A stretch of 64,000 nucleotides of DNA from Clostridia bacterium (GTDB lineage Bacteria > Bacillota > Clostridia > TANB77 > CAG-465): NCBI GenBank assembly GCA_028692955.1, contig JAQUWH010000008.1:1-64000 (forward strand). The letters are read 5' to 3'. Position 1 is the stretch's first letter; each line of letters opens with the position of its first letter. Position numbers and translations under genes: made by a program. The notes under the pieces were generated by a model, which was not told the DNA's origin, made no database searches, and saw only the letters and a list, made by a program, of their open reading frames with translations. Positions 1-9,275 of this stretch are shown here, one piece after another.

Positions 1-54
1 ATCAAATTTGCTTGATATTTCAATATTTTTTTGACTTCTTTTCTTTTCCTTATA

Positions 55-83
55 TTGACTTATATCATGATTTACAGTATAAT
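55..83 (+). promoter_or_regulatory. Promoter of the gatC-gatA-proS-gatB operon
   Basis: TTGACT at 55-60 and TATAAT at 78-83 are separated by 17 bases, close to the housekeeping sigma-A consensus. The predicted start of transcription is about 30 bases before the gatC start codon, leaving a short leader that carries the AAAAGGGGGA ribosome site. Confidence 0.8.
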
Positions 84-112
84 ATATTCATATGTAAAAG
101 GGGGACTTTTTG

Positions 113-400
113 ATGAGTATATCAAAAGAAGAAGTACTAAAAATAGAAAAATTATCAAGAATTAATTTTAATGATGATCAGCTTGAAAAGCAAATACTAG
201 ATTTATCCAACATCGTAGAATTTGCAAATCAATTAGAGGAGATAGACGTAAGTCAAGTTAAACCAACGGCTCATATACTGGATATACAAAATAGATTAAG
301 AGAAGACAAAGAGGAGCCTTGTTTTTCAAGAGAAGAAATATTGAAGAATGCACCAAGCGCACAAGGTGGATGTATAAGTGTCCCAAAAGTAATTGAATAG
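113..400 (+). CDS. gatC: Asp-tRNA(Asn)/Glu-tRNA(Gln) amidotransferase subunit C
   Basis: This small (95-residue) subunit of the GatCAB complex wraps around GatA and stabilises the GatA-GatB contact. The complex converts misacylated Glu-tRNA(Gln) and/or Asp-tRNA(Asn) to the correct aminoacyl-tRNA in the cytoplasm. The N-terminal segment (ISKEEVLKIEKLSRINF) and the C-terminal AHILDIQNRLREDK segment are typical of GatC, and the length is normal. I chose ATG at 113 because AAAAGGGGGA lies 7 bases upstream; a TTG at 110 is in frame but less likely. gatA starts 12 bases after the stop, so the genes are co-transcribed. Confidence 0.93.
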   Translation: MSISKEEVLKIEKLSRINFNDDQLEKQILDLSNIVEFANQLEEIDVSQVKPTAHILDIQNRLREDKEEPCFSREEILKNAPSAQGGCISVPKVIE

Positions 401-411
401 GAGTGTCATGT

Positions 412-1872
412 ATGGAATTATATCACTTAACGGTAAGTAGTCTTGCAAAGAAAATAAAAGAAAAAGAAATTACAATTAAAGAAGTATTAGATAATTTATA
501 TACTAGAATAGAAGCTGTAGAACAAAAAGTAGATGCATATATTACATTAACCAAAGAGTATGCCTATGAACGTGCAAAGATATTGCAAGAGCGTTTAGAT
601 GCAGGAGAAGATATTGGTATCATGGGTGGTGTTCCCATTGCCATCAAAGATAATATTTGTACGAATGGTATTAAAACCACTTGTGCTTCTAAAATGTTAG
701 AAAACTTTGTCCCTTTTTATAATGCAACAGTAATAGAAAAATTAGAAAATGCTGGTGCCATTATTATCGGTAAAGCAAATATGGATGAATTTGCGATGGG
801 ATCTTCAACGGAAAATTCTGCTATTAAGAAAACAAAGAACCCTTGGGATAATGAAAGAGTACCGGGTGGCTCTAGTGGTGGTAGTGCTGCTGCTGTTTCA
901 TCAGAAATTGCCTATTGTGCTCTTGGAACGGATACGGGTGGTTCTATTAGACAACCAGCTTCTTTTTGTAGTGTTGTTGGACTAAAACCAACTTATGGAT
1001 TAGTATCTAGATATGGCGTTGTTGCCTATGCATCTTCACTTGATCAAGTAGGACCAATTACAAAATCAGTAGAAGATGCAGCGTTATTACTTAATGTCAT
1101 TGCTGGTAATGATAAGAAGGATAGCACTTCAGCAAATCTAGAAAAGAAAGATTATTTACAATCGTTAATTAACGATATACAAGGAAAGAAATTGGGAGTT
1201 CCAAAGAAATTTATTGAGACTGGTTTAAATGCAGACGTCAAAAAAGCATATGAGGATGCATTACAAACATTAGAAGATTTAGGTGCAGAAATTGTGGATA
1301 TTAGTTTAGATTATGCAAAATATTCACTACCTACGTATTACATTATTGCAACAGCGGAAGCTTCTTCTAATTTAGGAAGATATGATGGCATTCGTTATGG
1401 ACATAGGGCAAAGAACTTTGACTCTTTAGAAGAGCTATATGTAAAATCAAGAACAGAAGGTTTTGGCGATGAAGTAAAAAGAAGAATTATGCTTGGTACT
1501 TATGTATTGTCTGCTGGTTATTATGACGCATATTACAAAAGAGGGCAGCAAGTTAGAACTTTGATTATTGAAGATTTCAAGAAAGCATTTGAGACATGTG
1601 ATGCTATTGTCATTCCTACAACACCGAATACATCATTTAAATTTGGTGAAAAAACAAGTAACCCAATTGAAATGTATTTAGAAGATATCTTTACTGTACC
1701 GGTTAATATTGCTGGATTACCAGCCATTTCTGTTCCTGGTGGTTTTGATACAAAAGGGATGCCAATTGGTATGCAGTTTATTTCAAAAGCATTTGATGAA
1801 GAAACGTTATTACAAATTGCTTATACTTTTGAGCAGAATACAAATTTTCATGAAAGTAAGCCAACAATCTAA
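412..1872 (+). CDS. gatA: Asp-tRNA(Asn)/Glu-tRNA(Gln) amidotransferase subunit A
   Basis: GatA is the glutaminase subunit that releases ammonia from glutamine and channels it to GatB. The amidase-signature domain covers most of the 486 residues. Counting from the ATG at 412, the catalytic Lys-cisSer-Ser triad falls at K79 (AIKDN), S154 (PGGSSGGS) and S178 (TDTGGS), the same numbers as in well-studied GatA proteins, which supports this start. The ribosome site ATAGGAG (397-403) also fits ATG 412; a GTG at 403 lies inside that site and is unlikely. The gene is intact and sits between gatC and proS. Confidence 0.96.
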   Translation: MELYHLTVSSLAKKIKEKEITIKEVLDNLYTRIEAVEQKVDAYITLTKEYAYERAKILQERLDAGEDIGIMGGVPIAIKDNICTNGIKTTCASKMLENFVPFYNATVIEKLENAGAIIIGKANMDEFAMGSSTENSAIKKTKNPWDNERVPGGSSGGSAAAVSSEIAYCALGTDTGGSIRQPASFCSVVGLKPTYGLVSRYGVVAYASSLDQVGPITKSVEDAALLLNVIAGNDKKDSTSANLEKKDYLQSLINDIQGKKLGVPKKFIETGLNADVKKAYEDALQTLEDLGAEIVDISLDYAKYSLPTYYIIATAEASSNLGRYDGIRYGHRAKNFDSLEELYVKSRTEGFGDEVKRRIMLGTYVLSAGYYDAYYKRGQQVRTLIIEDFKKAFETCDAIVIPTTPNTSFKFGEKTSNPIEMYLEDIFTVPVNIAGLPAISVPGGFDTKGMPIGMQFISKAFDEETLLQIAYTFEQNTNFHESKPTI

Positions 1873-1884
1873 AGGAGAGATATT

Positions 1885-3618
1885 ATGTTACAATCAAAAT
1901 TAATAGGAGAAACAAAAAAAGAATGGCCAAACGAAGCAACGATTAAAAGTCACGGTTTACTTCTTAAAGGAGGCTATGTAAAACAGATGGCATCTGGTAT
2001 TTATACTTTAATGCCACTTGGGAAAAAAGTTGTTTCTAAAATAGAAAATATCATACGAGAAGAAATGGTGAAAGTGGATGCACAAGAAATATTAATGCCA
2101 CTCGTTGCTACTAAAAAATTATGGGATATGTCAGGTAGATACGATAGTATCGGTTCTGAACTATTGCGCTTTTCTGATAGAAACAAAGCAGAAATGGTGC
2201 TTTCTATGACTCATGAGGAGGCAACTGTGTTTTCACTTTTAAATGAAGGAAAATCGTATCAAAAATACCCATTTTCTGTTTTCCAAATACAAACTAAATT
2301 TAGAGATGAAGCAAGACCACGCGCAGGTCTTATTCGTGTAAGAGAATTTACGATGAAAGATGCGTATTCTTTTCATACATGTGAAGAGAGTTTAAGTAAA
2401 GAGTATGATAAGTTTTACCAAGCATATAAAACAATATACAAAAGAGTAGGAATTCCAGAAGTCATTGCTGTAGCATCTGATACTGGTATGATGGGTGGAA
2501 GTGGTGCTCATGAATTTATGCTACTTTGTGATGCTGGTGAAGATAAGATTGTAGTATGTAAAGAATGTGGTTATAGTGCTAATATGGAAGTTGCAACTAC
2601 AGATAAAATAGAGGAAGCTACCATTGAAGAATCAAAAATCGAGAAAATCTATACACCAAATATAAAAACAATAGAAGAGCTACAAGAATTTACTGGACTT
2701 TCAGCAGATAAAATGGGCAAAGCTGTAATTTATCAAAGATTAGATACAATGGAAACTATTATTGTATTTATACGTGCCGATAGAGAAGTTAATGAGACAA
2801 AGCTACGTAATTTGCTAGGAATTGACGATGAAAAATTAGTACCTAAAAAAGAAACAGATGATGGCATTGTATATGGTTTTGTTGGGCCTATCAATCTAAC
2901 TTTAACTAATACGACTATTGTATATGATAACTCATTAAAAGAGGAAAAATGCCTTGTTTTTGGAGCAAATGAAAAGGATTATCATTTAACGGGTGTGCAT
3001 CTTTCTAGAGATGTTAACAACGTGACCTATGCTGATGTATCTAAAATAGTAGAGTCTGATGCTTGTCCAATTTGCCATCAAAAAACAATCACGATTTCTA
3101 ATGGTATCGAAGTGGGTAACATTTTTAAACTAGGTAACAAATATACAAATATGATGCAAATGAGATACCTAGATGAAAACGGAAAAGAACAAACACCAAT
3201 CATGGGATGTTATGGTATTGGAGTAGGTAGATTAATGGCTTCTGTAATGGAAGCAAGAGCAACCGAAAAACAAGTGAATTGGCCTGCTAGTATTGCACCG
3301 TTTGATGTACATATTTGTCCGATTGAATACCAAAAAAATGAAGTGGTAAAAGAAAAGACAGATCGTATCTATGACGAATTAACAAAACTTGGATTAGAGG
3401 TTTTGCTAGATGATAGAAGTAAATCCACTGGCGTTATCTTTGCTGATGCTGATTTAGTAGGAGCACCTATCCGTGTTATCATTGGTAAAAGAAATTTAGA
3501 AAATGACTTAATTGAAATAAAAATAGCAGGAGAAGAAGAAAGCAAAATGGTATCTGCAAATAAAGTGGTAGACTATATCATTAAAACAAGAGAAACATTA
3601 CTAAAGGGGGTAAACTAG
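1885..3618 (+). CDS. proS: Prolyl-tRNA synthetase, bacterial type with editing domain
   Basis: This class II synthetase attaches proline to tRNA(Pro). The 577-residue length and the large insertion between class II motifs 2 and 3 (roughly residues 230-400) are those of the bacterial ProS type, in which the insertion edits mischarged Ala-tRNA(Pro). Motif 2 (FRDEARPRAGLIRVREF) and the motif 3 region (MGCYGIGVGRLMASVME) are visible, followed by the anticodon-binding domain starting near APFDVHICPI. AAAGGAGA precedes the ATG. The gene is embedded in the gatCAB operon: 12 bases after gatA and 2 bases before gatB. Confidence 0.96.
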   Translation: MLQSKLIGETKKEWPNEATIKSHGLLLKGGYVKQMASGIYTLMPLGKKVVSKIENIIREEMVKVDAQEILMPLVATKKLWDMSGRYDSIGSELLRFSDRNKAEMVLSMTHEEATVFSLLNEGKSYQKYPFSVFQIQTKFRDEARPRAGLIRVREFTMKDAYSFHTCEESLSKEYDKFYQAYKTIYKRVGIPEVIAVASDTGMMGGSGAHEFMLLCDAGEDKIVVCKECGYSANMEVATTDKIEEATIEESKIEKIYTPNIKTIEELQEFTGLSADKMGKAVIYQRLDTMETIIVFIRADREVNETKLRNLLGIDDEKLVPKKETDDGIVYGFVGPINLTLTNTTIVYDNSLKEEKCLVFGANEKDYHLTGVHLSRDVNNVTYADVSKIVESDACPICHQKTITISNGIEVGNIFKLGNKYTNMMQMRYLDENGKEQTPIMGCYGIGVGRLMASVMEARATEKQVNWPASIAPFDVHICPIEYQKNEVVKEKTDRIYDELTKLGLEVLLDDRSKSTGVIFADADLVGAPIRVIIGKRNLENDLIEIKIAGEEESKMVSANKVVDYIIKTRETLLKGVN

Positions 3619-3620
3619 GT

Positions 3621-5054
3621 TTGAAAGAGTATGAAGTAATCATTGGTCTTGAAGTTCACGCTGAACTTTCAACTAATACCAAAGCATATTGTAACTGTAC
3701 GACCGAATTTGGAGCAGATCCTAATACGCATTGTTGCCCTATTTGTACTGGTATGCCAGGTACGTTACCTGTTCTAAATGAAAAAGTAGTGGAATATGCT
3801 ATAAAAATGGGTCTTGCCACTCATTGTACTATTGCTCAATTTTCTAAACAAGATAGAAAAAACTACTTTTACCCGGATACACCAAAAGCCTATCAAATAT
3901 CACAATATGATTTACCTCTTTGTAAGAATGGGCATCTTGACATTGAAGTAGAGGGAAACAAAAAGACAATTGGCATTACGAGAATTCATATTGAAGAAGA
4001 TGCAGGAAAATTAATCCATGATGCCTATACAGGTGATACTTTAGTCGACTTTAATCGATGCTCTGTACCATTGATAGAAATTGTATCAGAACCGGATATA
4101 CGTAACGCGAAAGAAGCAGTTGAATATATGCAAACATTAAAATCGATTCTTGAATATTTAGATATTTGCGATTGTAAAATGCAAGAAGGTTCTTTAAGAT
4201 GTGATGTTAATTTATCAGTAAGACCAGTAGGACAAAAAGAATTTGGTACTAGAACAGAAACAAAGAATTTAAATTCTTTTAAAGCCATACAAAATTTAAT
4301 AGAATCTGAAACAAAAAGACAGATTGAAGTATTAGAAAATGGAGGAACCATTTATCAAGAAACAAGAAGATATGATGATGCCAAAGGAGAAAGCTATGCG
4401 ATGCGTACGAAAGAAGATGCACAAGATTATCGCTATTTCCCAGAACCTGATTTAGTTCCAATTGTGCTTAGTGAGGAATACATTAGTAGCTTAAAAAATT
4501 CCCTACCAGAGCTTCCTCATGTGAAAAAAGATAGATATATGAGTGAATATGGTCTGTCAGAGTATGATGCAAGTATCCTTACAATGTCGATTCACACTGC
4601 CAATTATTTTGAAAAGGTAGTCAAGAAATGCAATAATCCTAAAATAGCTGCTAACTGGATGATGGGAGACTTTGCAAGAATGCTCAATGAAAGTGATCTG
4701 CAAATCAATGAATGCAATATTACAGAAGAAAATATGGCAAGCTTAATTCAGTTAATCGATGATGGAACTATCAGTTCAAAAATTGCTAAAACAGTATTTG
4801 AAGAAATGTTTATTACTGGTAAAGAGGCAAGCAAGATTGTAAAAGAAAAAGGATTAATCCAAATATCGGATGAAGGCGCAATCCAAGCAATTGTAGAAAA
4901 TGTAGTTGCCAACAATCCACAATCTATTGTAGATTACAAAGCGGGGAAAGATAGAGCATTAGGATTTTTAGTAGGGCAAGTAATGAAGGAGTCAAAGGGA
5001 AAGGCGAACCCTGGACTTGTGAATAAGTTACTGCTTACTATTTTAAACAAATAA
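3621..5054 (+). CDS. gatB: Asp-tRNA(Asn)/Glu-tRNA(Gln) amidotransferase subunit B
   Basis: GatB binds the misacylated tRNA, phosphorylates the side-chain carboxylate with ATP and accepts ammonia from GatA. The N-terminal cradle domain begins with EVIIGLEVHAEL and contains the CNC...HCCPICTGMPGTLP segment with zinc-ligand-type cysteines. The last ~120 residues form the YqeY-like tail that recognises the tRNA elbow. The start is TTG at 3621, with AAGGGGG ten bases upstream inside the end of proS, which implies translational coupling. At 477 residues the length is normal. Confidence 0.95.
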   Translation: MKEYEVIIGLEVHAELSTNTKAYCNCTTEFGADPNTHCCPICTGMPGTLPVLNEKVVEYAIKMGLATHCTIAQFSKQDRKNYFYPDTPKAYQISQYDLPLCKNGHLDIEVEGNKKTIGITRIHIEEDAGKLIHDAYTGDTLVDFNRCSVPLIEIVSEPDIRNAKEAVEYMQTLKSILEYLDICDCKMQEGSLRCDVNLSVRPVGQKEFGTRTETKNLNSFKAIQNLIESETKRQIEVLENGGTIYQETRRYDDAKGESYAMRTKEDAQDYRYFPEPDLVPIVLSEEYISSLKNSLPELPHVKKDRYMSEYGLSEYDASILTMSIHTANYFEKVVKKCNNPKIAANWMMGDFARMLNESDLQINECNITEENMASLIQLIDDGTISSKIAKTVFEEMFITGKEASKIVKEKGLIQISDEGAIQAIVENVVANNPQSIVDYKAGKDRALGFLVGQVMKESKGKANPGLVNKLLLTILNK

Positions 5055-5072
5055 CAAAAAGAGGTGATGTGT

Positions 5073-5555
5073 TTGAAGAGCAAGAAAAAAATAATTATAA
5101 TTGCGGTCATTGCTTTTGTTGTGATTGCCATAATAACAAGTGTGGTCATATATAACGTGAACAAATATAATGTTACTAATGTTGATATGGCAAAATTAGA
5201 TATTGATTTATTATTTGAGGGAAACTTTAGCAATAATAGAATGATGAATATAACAAAACAAGAGGCAAACGAAGTATTTGGAATTGATACAGAAGATATT
5301 GAAGAAATTATTGGCAAAATGCCTGTTTTAAACATATCATCCTCTATGTATGTGGTGATACATACAAAGAAAGAAAAAGTAGCAGAAATGACGGAAAAGC
5401 TAAATGACTATGCCATCAAATATGAAAAAGAATGGGAGAGTTATTTAGAGGGTCAATATGAATTAGTTAAAAATCGAAAAATAGGCAACAAAGGAAATTA
5501 TGTCTATCTTATTATCACAGATGAGCCTGATAAATTAGTGAAATTGATTAAGTAG
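5073..5555 (+). CDS. Membrane-anchored DUF4358-like protein
   Basis: This is a small extracytoplasmic protein with one N-terminal transmembrane helix (KKKIIIIAVIAFVVIAII) followed by about 130 soluble residues. The segment FGIDTEDIEEIIGKMPVLN and the later YELVKNRKIGNKGNYVYLII resemble the DUF4358 family as I recall it; the function is unknown. The start is ambiguous: AGAGGTGA ends next to ATG 5067, and TTG 5073 is better spaced, so I chose TTG. It lies 18 bases after gatB and is the last gene before a terminator, so it is probably an operon passenger. Confidence 0.7.
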   Translation: MKSKKKIIIIAVIAFVVIAIITSVVIYNVNKYNVTNVDMAKLDIDLLFEGNFSNNRMMNITKQEANEVFGIDTEDIEEIIGKMPVLNISSSMYVVIHTKKEKVAEMTEKLNDYAIKYEKEWESYLEGQYELVKNRKIGNKGNYVYLIITDEPDKLVKLIK

Positions 5556-5595
5556 TAAATGACAAAAAAGAAAAAAATAGTAATGAATATATAAA

Positions 5596-5630
5596 CAAAA
5601 AGTTCAATGTAAAATGCATTGAACTTTTTG
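5596..5630. terminator. Bidirectional intrinsic terminator between DUF4358 gene and aquaporin
   Basis: A perfect 14-bp inverted repeat (5596-5609 with 5617-5630) and a 7-base loop. The 3' side ends in a T run and the 5' side begins with an A run, so the hairpin can stop transcription from both converging genes. Confidence 0.85.
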
Positions 5631-5649
5631 TTCTATAATAAATGATTTA

Positions 5650-6363
5650 TTATACACCCTCTATTTCTTCAGTATCTTCTTTTTTTGCCAAGGACTTGTA
5701 AGCAATAGCAGCTAAAGCAGCGCCGGCAAGTGGAGCAACAATGAATACCCAAAGTTGTTCTAAAGCAAGACCACCAGTAAATAATGCTGGCCCGATGCTT
5801 CTAGCTGGATTAACGGATGTTCCAGTAAAGGGAACTCCAAAGATATGAACTAATGTTAAAGTGAGTCCTATGACAAGACCTGCTACAGAAGCATTTTTTA
5901 CTTTTGATGTAACTCCTAGTATGGCAATACAGAATGTAAATGTAAGGATTACTTCTACTAGAATTGCTTGTAACATATTACTATTCATGGCACTTGCTGC
6001 ATCAAAACCATTAGCGCCAAGAGCAGTCGTACTTCCTAAAATAAGTGCTAATATTCCTGCACCAACAATACCACCAAGGATTTGTGCAATGACATAAGAG
6101 CCAAACTCTTTTGCAGTCATTCTACCAGATAGTAACATCGAAAAAGAAACGGCTGGATTAATATGACAACCAGAAATGTTTCCAATTGAATAGGCCATTG
6201 CAACGATAACAAGACCAAATGCAAAAGCAATTAAAAGTGTTGAAAGTGCTAGTGGAATTGCTTCACCTGCGTTAGCAAGTAGTGTATTAGCAGCAACAGC
6301 ACTACCACAGCCAAAAATAACTAGAATCATTGTTCCAATAAATTCGGCAATTAATTTTTTCAT
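5650..6363 (-). CDS. aqpZ: Aquaporin Z-type water channel (MIP family)
   Basis: This is a six-helix channel protein of 237 residues with the two NPA half-helix motifs (HINPAVSFS and TSVNPARSIGP). The pore-lining residues visible around them (Phe in AFAFGL, His in LVHIFG, and T...NPAR) match the narrow water-selective AqpZ filter rather than the wider glycerol facilitator GlpF. The N-terminus (KKLIAEFIGTMILVIFGCG) is typical. It is monocistronic, with its own promoter upstream and a shared terminator downstream. Water selectivity is inferred from residues and not tested. Confidence 0.88.
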   Translation of the reverse strand: MKKLIAEFIGTMILVIFGCGSAVAANTLLANAGEAIPLALSTLLIAFAFGLVIVAMAYSIGNISGCHINPAVSFSMLLSGRMTAKEFGSYVIAQILGGIVGAGILALILGSTTALGANGFDAASAMNSNMLQAILVEVILTFTFCIAILGVTSKVKNASVAGLVIGLTLTLVHIFGVPFTGTSVNPARSIGPALFTGGLALEQLWVFIVAPLAGAALAAIAYKSLAKKEDTEEIEGV

Positions 6364-6389
6364 ATAAATTCACTTCCTTTATAATTCGC

Positions 6390-6418
6390 ATTATACCATA
6401 TCAAAAAATTAATGTCAA
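6390..6418 (-). promoter_or_regulatory. Promoter of the aquaporin gene
   Basis: Reading on the minus strand, TTGACA (6418-6413) and TATAAT (6395-6390) are 17 bases apart, a perfect sigma-A consensus pair. The start codon is 27 bases downstream. Confidence 0.85.
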
Positions 6419-6476
6419 AAGAAATATTTATTACAACAAAAAACTATATATTTTTTATTATATTTTACTATTTTGG

Positions 6477-6505
6477 TTGAATATATGTTCTTTTTTTGAT
6501 ATAAT
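6477..6505 (+). promoter_or_regulatory. Promoter of recG
   Basis: TTGAAT (6477-6482) and TATAAT (6500-6505) are 17 bases apart. The leader before the TTG start codon at 6523 is very short, with AGGTGA as the ribosome site. Confidence 0.7.
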
Positions 6506-6522
6506 CCTATCAGGTGATCAAA

Positions 6523-8577
6523 TTGGAAAACAAGGAAATAAACCTAGAAGCAAATATTCAGTATTTAAAAGGCGTAGGCCCAAAAATGGCTGAACTTCTC
6601 ATGAAATTAAATATTATTACTATTAAAGATTTATTAGAATATTATCCAAGACAATATGAAGATAGAACAAAGTTATATCACATTGATGAATTAATTGAAA
6701 ATGAAAATAATTTATTTATGGCAACAGTAGTAAAACCTGTCCAATCGATTAGGAGAGGAAAACTTGCCATACTTTCTACTTATGTTTCTGATGACACTGG
6801 AGTATGTAAATTAACTTGGTTTAATCAAAAATATATCAAAGAAAAGTTAAAAATAGGGAATAAATATGTTTTTTTTGGAAAAGTAATCAATGATAATGGA
6901 AAAAAAGCAGTAGAAACTCCAATGATATATTCTTTAAGTGAGCTTGATAAAGTACAAGGGTTATACCCCATTTATCCGCTTACTGCTGGTATCACACAAA
7001 ACTATTTATTTAAGATTATGAATATAGCTTATGATAATAAACCGTTAGTAGAAGAAATATTCGATGATGGATTTAGAAAGAAATATTCCCTTGCTGAAAT
7101 TAATTTTTCCATGCAAAATATACATTTTCCAAAAACATTCCATGATGTGAGTGAAGCTCGTAGGCGTTTGATATTTGATGAATTATTTTTGCTCCAACTT
7201 GCTTTAATGACAATTAAAAATTCTACTTTGGGAAAAGAAAAAACTACCAAATTTAATTCTGTAGATATTAAGCCTTTTCTAGATTTACTACCTTTTCAGT
7301 TAACAAATGCACAAAATAGAGTGATTGAAGATATTAAAAAGGATATGTATTCTAGTAAAATAATGAATCGATTGGTACAAGGAGATGTAGGTAGTGGTAA
7401 AACAATTGTAGCTGCTATTGCTATCTATATTGCTGTTAAAAATGGTTATCAAGCAGCTTTGATGGCTCCTACTACAATTCTTGCTAATCAACATTTTGAA
7501 GAGCTTGGTCAATACTTTGATAAGCTAGGTATTACAGTTGAAATCATTACATCAAGTACAACAAAAAAAAGAAAACAAGATATTGTGAGTCGATTAAAAT
7601 CACACGAAATAGATGTTATCATTGGTACTCATTCATTAATTGAAGATGATATTGAGTTTAATAATATTGGTCTTGTGATTACGGATGAACAACATCGTTT
7701 CGGTGTGAAACAAAGAATGATGCTTGGTAATAAAGGTGAAAGTGTTGAAACGATTGTTATGACAGCAACTCCAATACCAAGAACATTATCAATCATATTA
7801 TATGGTGATTTAGACTTATCGATTATAGATGAAATGCCACCAGACAGAAAACCAGTAAAAACTTTTGTTGTGAGCGATAATCTTGAAGCTAGAGTAAATG
7901 AGTTTATTAGAAAACAAGTAAAAGAAGGAAGACAAGTATATATTGTATGCCCTCTGGTGGAAGAAAATGAAACGTTAGAGTTAAAATCCGTACAAACATT
8001 ATATGAAAAGTATAAAAATGAGGTATTTCAAGATTTAAGTGTTGAGTTTTTACATGGTAAAATGAAGAATAGGCAAAAAGATGAAATCATGCAACGCTTT
8101 AAAAATAACGAAGTGAATATTCTTATTTCTACTACTGTCATTGAGGTTGGGATAAGCGTTAGTAATGCTACTGTGATGGTGATAGAAAATGCAGATCGAT
8201 TTGGACTTGCTGCACTGCATCAATTGAGAGGCAGAGTAGGAAGGGGGGCACATGAATCTTTTTGTATTTTGAAAAGTAATAACCGTTCTTTACAGTCTAG
8301 ACAAAGATTAAAGATAATGGAGAGTAGTAATAGTGGATTTGAGATCGCACAAAAGGATTTAGAGTTACGTGGACCAGGAGATTTCTTTGGTATCAGACAA
8401 TCAGGCTTACCAGAATTTAAACTTGCCAATCTTTTAACAGATGTTAATGTGTTAAAAGAAACGCAAGATGCCGTGAAAGAATTACTAGAGGAAGATAGAA
8501 ATTTAGAACATCATATTCAGTTAAAAAAAGAATTATTCAATCAATATGGGGAACAATTAACCAAACGAACAACATAA
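6523..8577 (+). CDS. recG: ATP-dependent DNA helicase RecG
   Basis: RecG reverses stalled replication forks and migrates branched DNA. The N-terminal wedge/OB region begins with IQYLKGVGPKMAELL. It is followed by the superfamily 2 helicase core with Walker A GDVGSGKT, the DEQHRFGVKQR box and TATPIPRT, then the C-terminal helicase half with VIEVGISV and QLRGRVGRG. The length (684 residues) is normal. I prefer TTG at 6523, which is well spaced from AGGTGA at 6512-6517; a GTG at 6514 lies inside that site. It stands alone between a promoter and a strong terminator. Confidence 0.95.
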   Translation: MENKEINLEANIQYLKGVGPKMAELLMKLNIITIKDLLEYYPRQYEDRTKLYHIDELIENENNLFMATVVKPVQSIRRGKLAILSTYVSDDTGVCKLTWFNQKYIKEKLKIGNKYVFFGKVINDNGKKAVETPMIYSLSELDKVQGLYPIYPLTAGITQNYLFKIMNIAYDNKPLVEEIFDDGFRKKYSLAEINFSMQNIHFPKTFHDVSEARRRLIFDELFLLQLALMTIKNSTLGKEKTTKFNSVDIKPFLDLLPFQLTNAQNRVIEDIKKDMYSSKIMNRLVQGDVGSGKTIVAAIAIYIAVKNGYQAALMAPTTILANQHFEELGQYFDKLGITVEIITSSTTKKRKQDIVSRLKSHEIDVIIGTHSLIEDDIEFNNIGLVITDEQHRFGVKQRMMLGNKGESVETIVMTATPIPRTLSIILYGDLDLSIIDEMPPDRKPVKTFVVSDNLEARVNEFIRKQVKEGRQVYIVCPLVEENETLELKSVQTLYEKYKNEVFQDLSVEFLHGKMKNRQKDEIMQRFKNNEVNILISTTVIEVGISVSNATVMVIENADRFGLAALHQLRGRVGRGAHESFCILKSNNRSLQSRQRLKIMESSNSGFEIAQKDLELRGPGDFFGIRQSGLPEFKLANLLTDVNVLKETQDAVKELLEEDRNLEHHIQLKKELFNQYGEQLTKRTT

Positions 8578-8609
8578 AAACAAGGTCAGTTCATTCTGAC
8601 CTTGTTTTT
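8576..8609. terminator. Bidirectional intrinsic terminator after recG
   Basis: A perfect 14-bp hairpin (8576-8589 with 8596-8609) with a 6-base loop, flanked by A and T runs. It overlaps the stop codon of the convergent membrane-protein gene. Confidence 0.9.
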
Positions 8610-9261
8610 ATGCCAATAGTTTATCTGAAAGGATAATGCCTATGACAAAGAATAAAATGCTAGAAAATATAATCAAACAAAATGTAAATAAACTGGCAAT
8701 CAGAGCAGTAGAGAAGGTTAATGTTTCTTTTTCGTCTCCTAGAGCAATTTGTGACTCATTGTTTACTTCTGTATGTAGCTCTTTATTTTCTATTAGTTTT
8801 AATTCAATAGACTCCATACTTTTACTAGGGTCTGTTTGTTTATTTTCACTTGGCAATATATGAAGTGATTTTTTTATTGCAAATCGAGTTTTACCAAAGA
8901 TTGTTTTTAAGTCAACATTAATACAAAAATAAGTAAGTGCTTGTAACAATACAATCAACGCAATATAGATAAAGCCAACAGGTAATAATACATTTAAATA
9001 GGATGAAACACTTTGTATTCTTAAAAAGTGGTCAAATAGGATATCAAATAATGTTTTTCCTATGATACCTTTTATGGTAGCAAAAGCAGTAACAGTTAAT
9101 AAAATGAAAACTATAAGTGTTAAAATGGTTGGTAAAAATAATCGTATATTAGAGTAATGATGTTTTGTCGTTAAATATAATGATATTTTTATCATAGTAG
9201 ATATCATAGTATATACTAATAAAAATACAAATAAAAGTATTAAAAAGATTAAACCACCCAT
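8608..9261 (-). CDS. Hypothetical integral membrane protein
   Basis: I do not recognise a family. The 217 residues contain an N-terminal hydrophobic helix (residues ~3-24), two further helices near 40-65 and 90-115, a polar, probably cytoplasmic segment (~125-180, rich in Glu, Ser and Asn) and a final helix near 185-212. It starts 14 bases downstream of the glycosyltransferase stop on the same strand, so the two genes form a pair; a role near lipid or envelope glycosylation is only a guess from context. Confidence 0.65.
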   Translation of the reverse strand: MGGLIFLILLFVFLLVYTMISTMIKISLYLTTKHHYSNIRLFLPTILTLIVFILLTVTAFATIKGIIGKTLFDILFDHFLRIQSVSSYLNVLLPVGFIYIALIVLLQALTYFCINVDLKTIFGKTRFAIKKSLHILPSENKQTDPSKSMESIELKLIENKELHTEVNNESQIALGDEKETLTFSTALIASLFTFCLIIFSSILFFVIGIILSDKLLA

Positions 9262-9275
9262 AATTTTTTCACATC

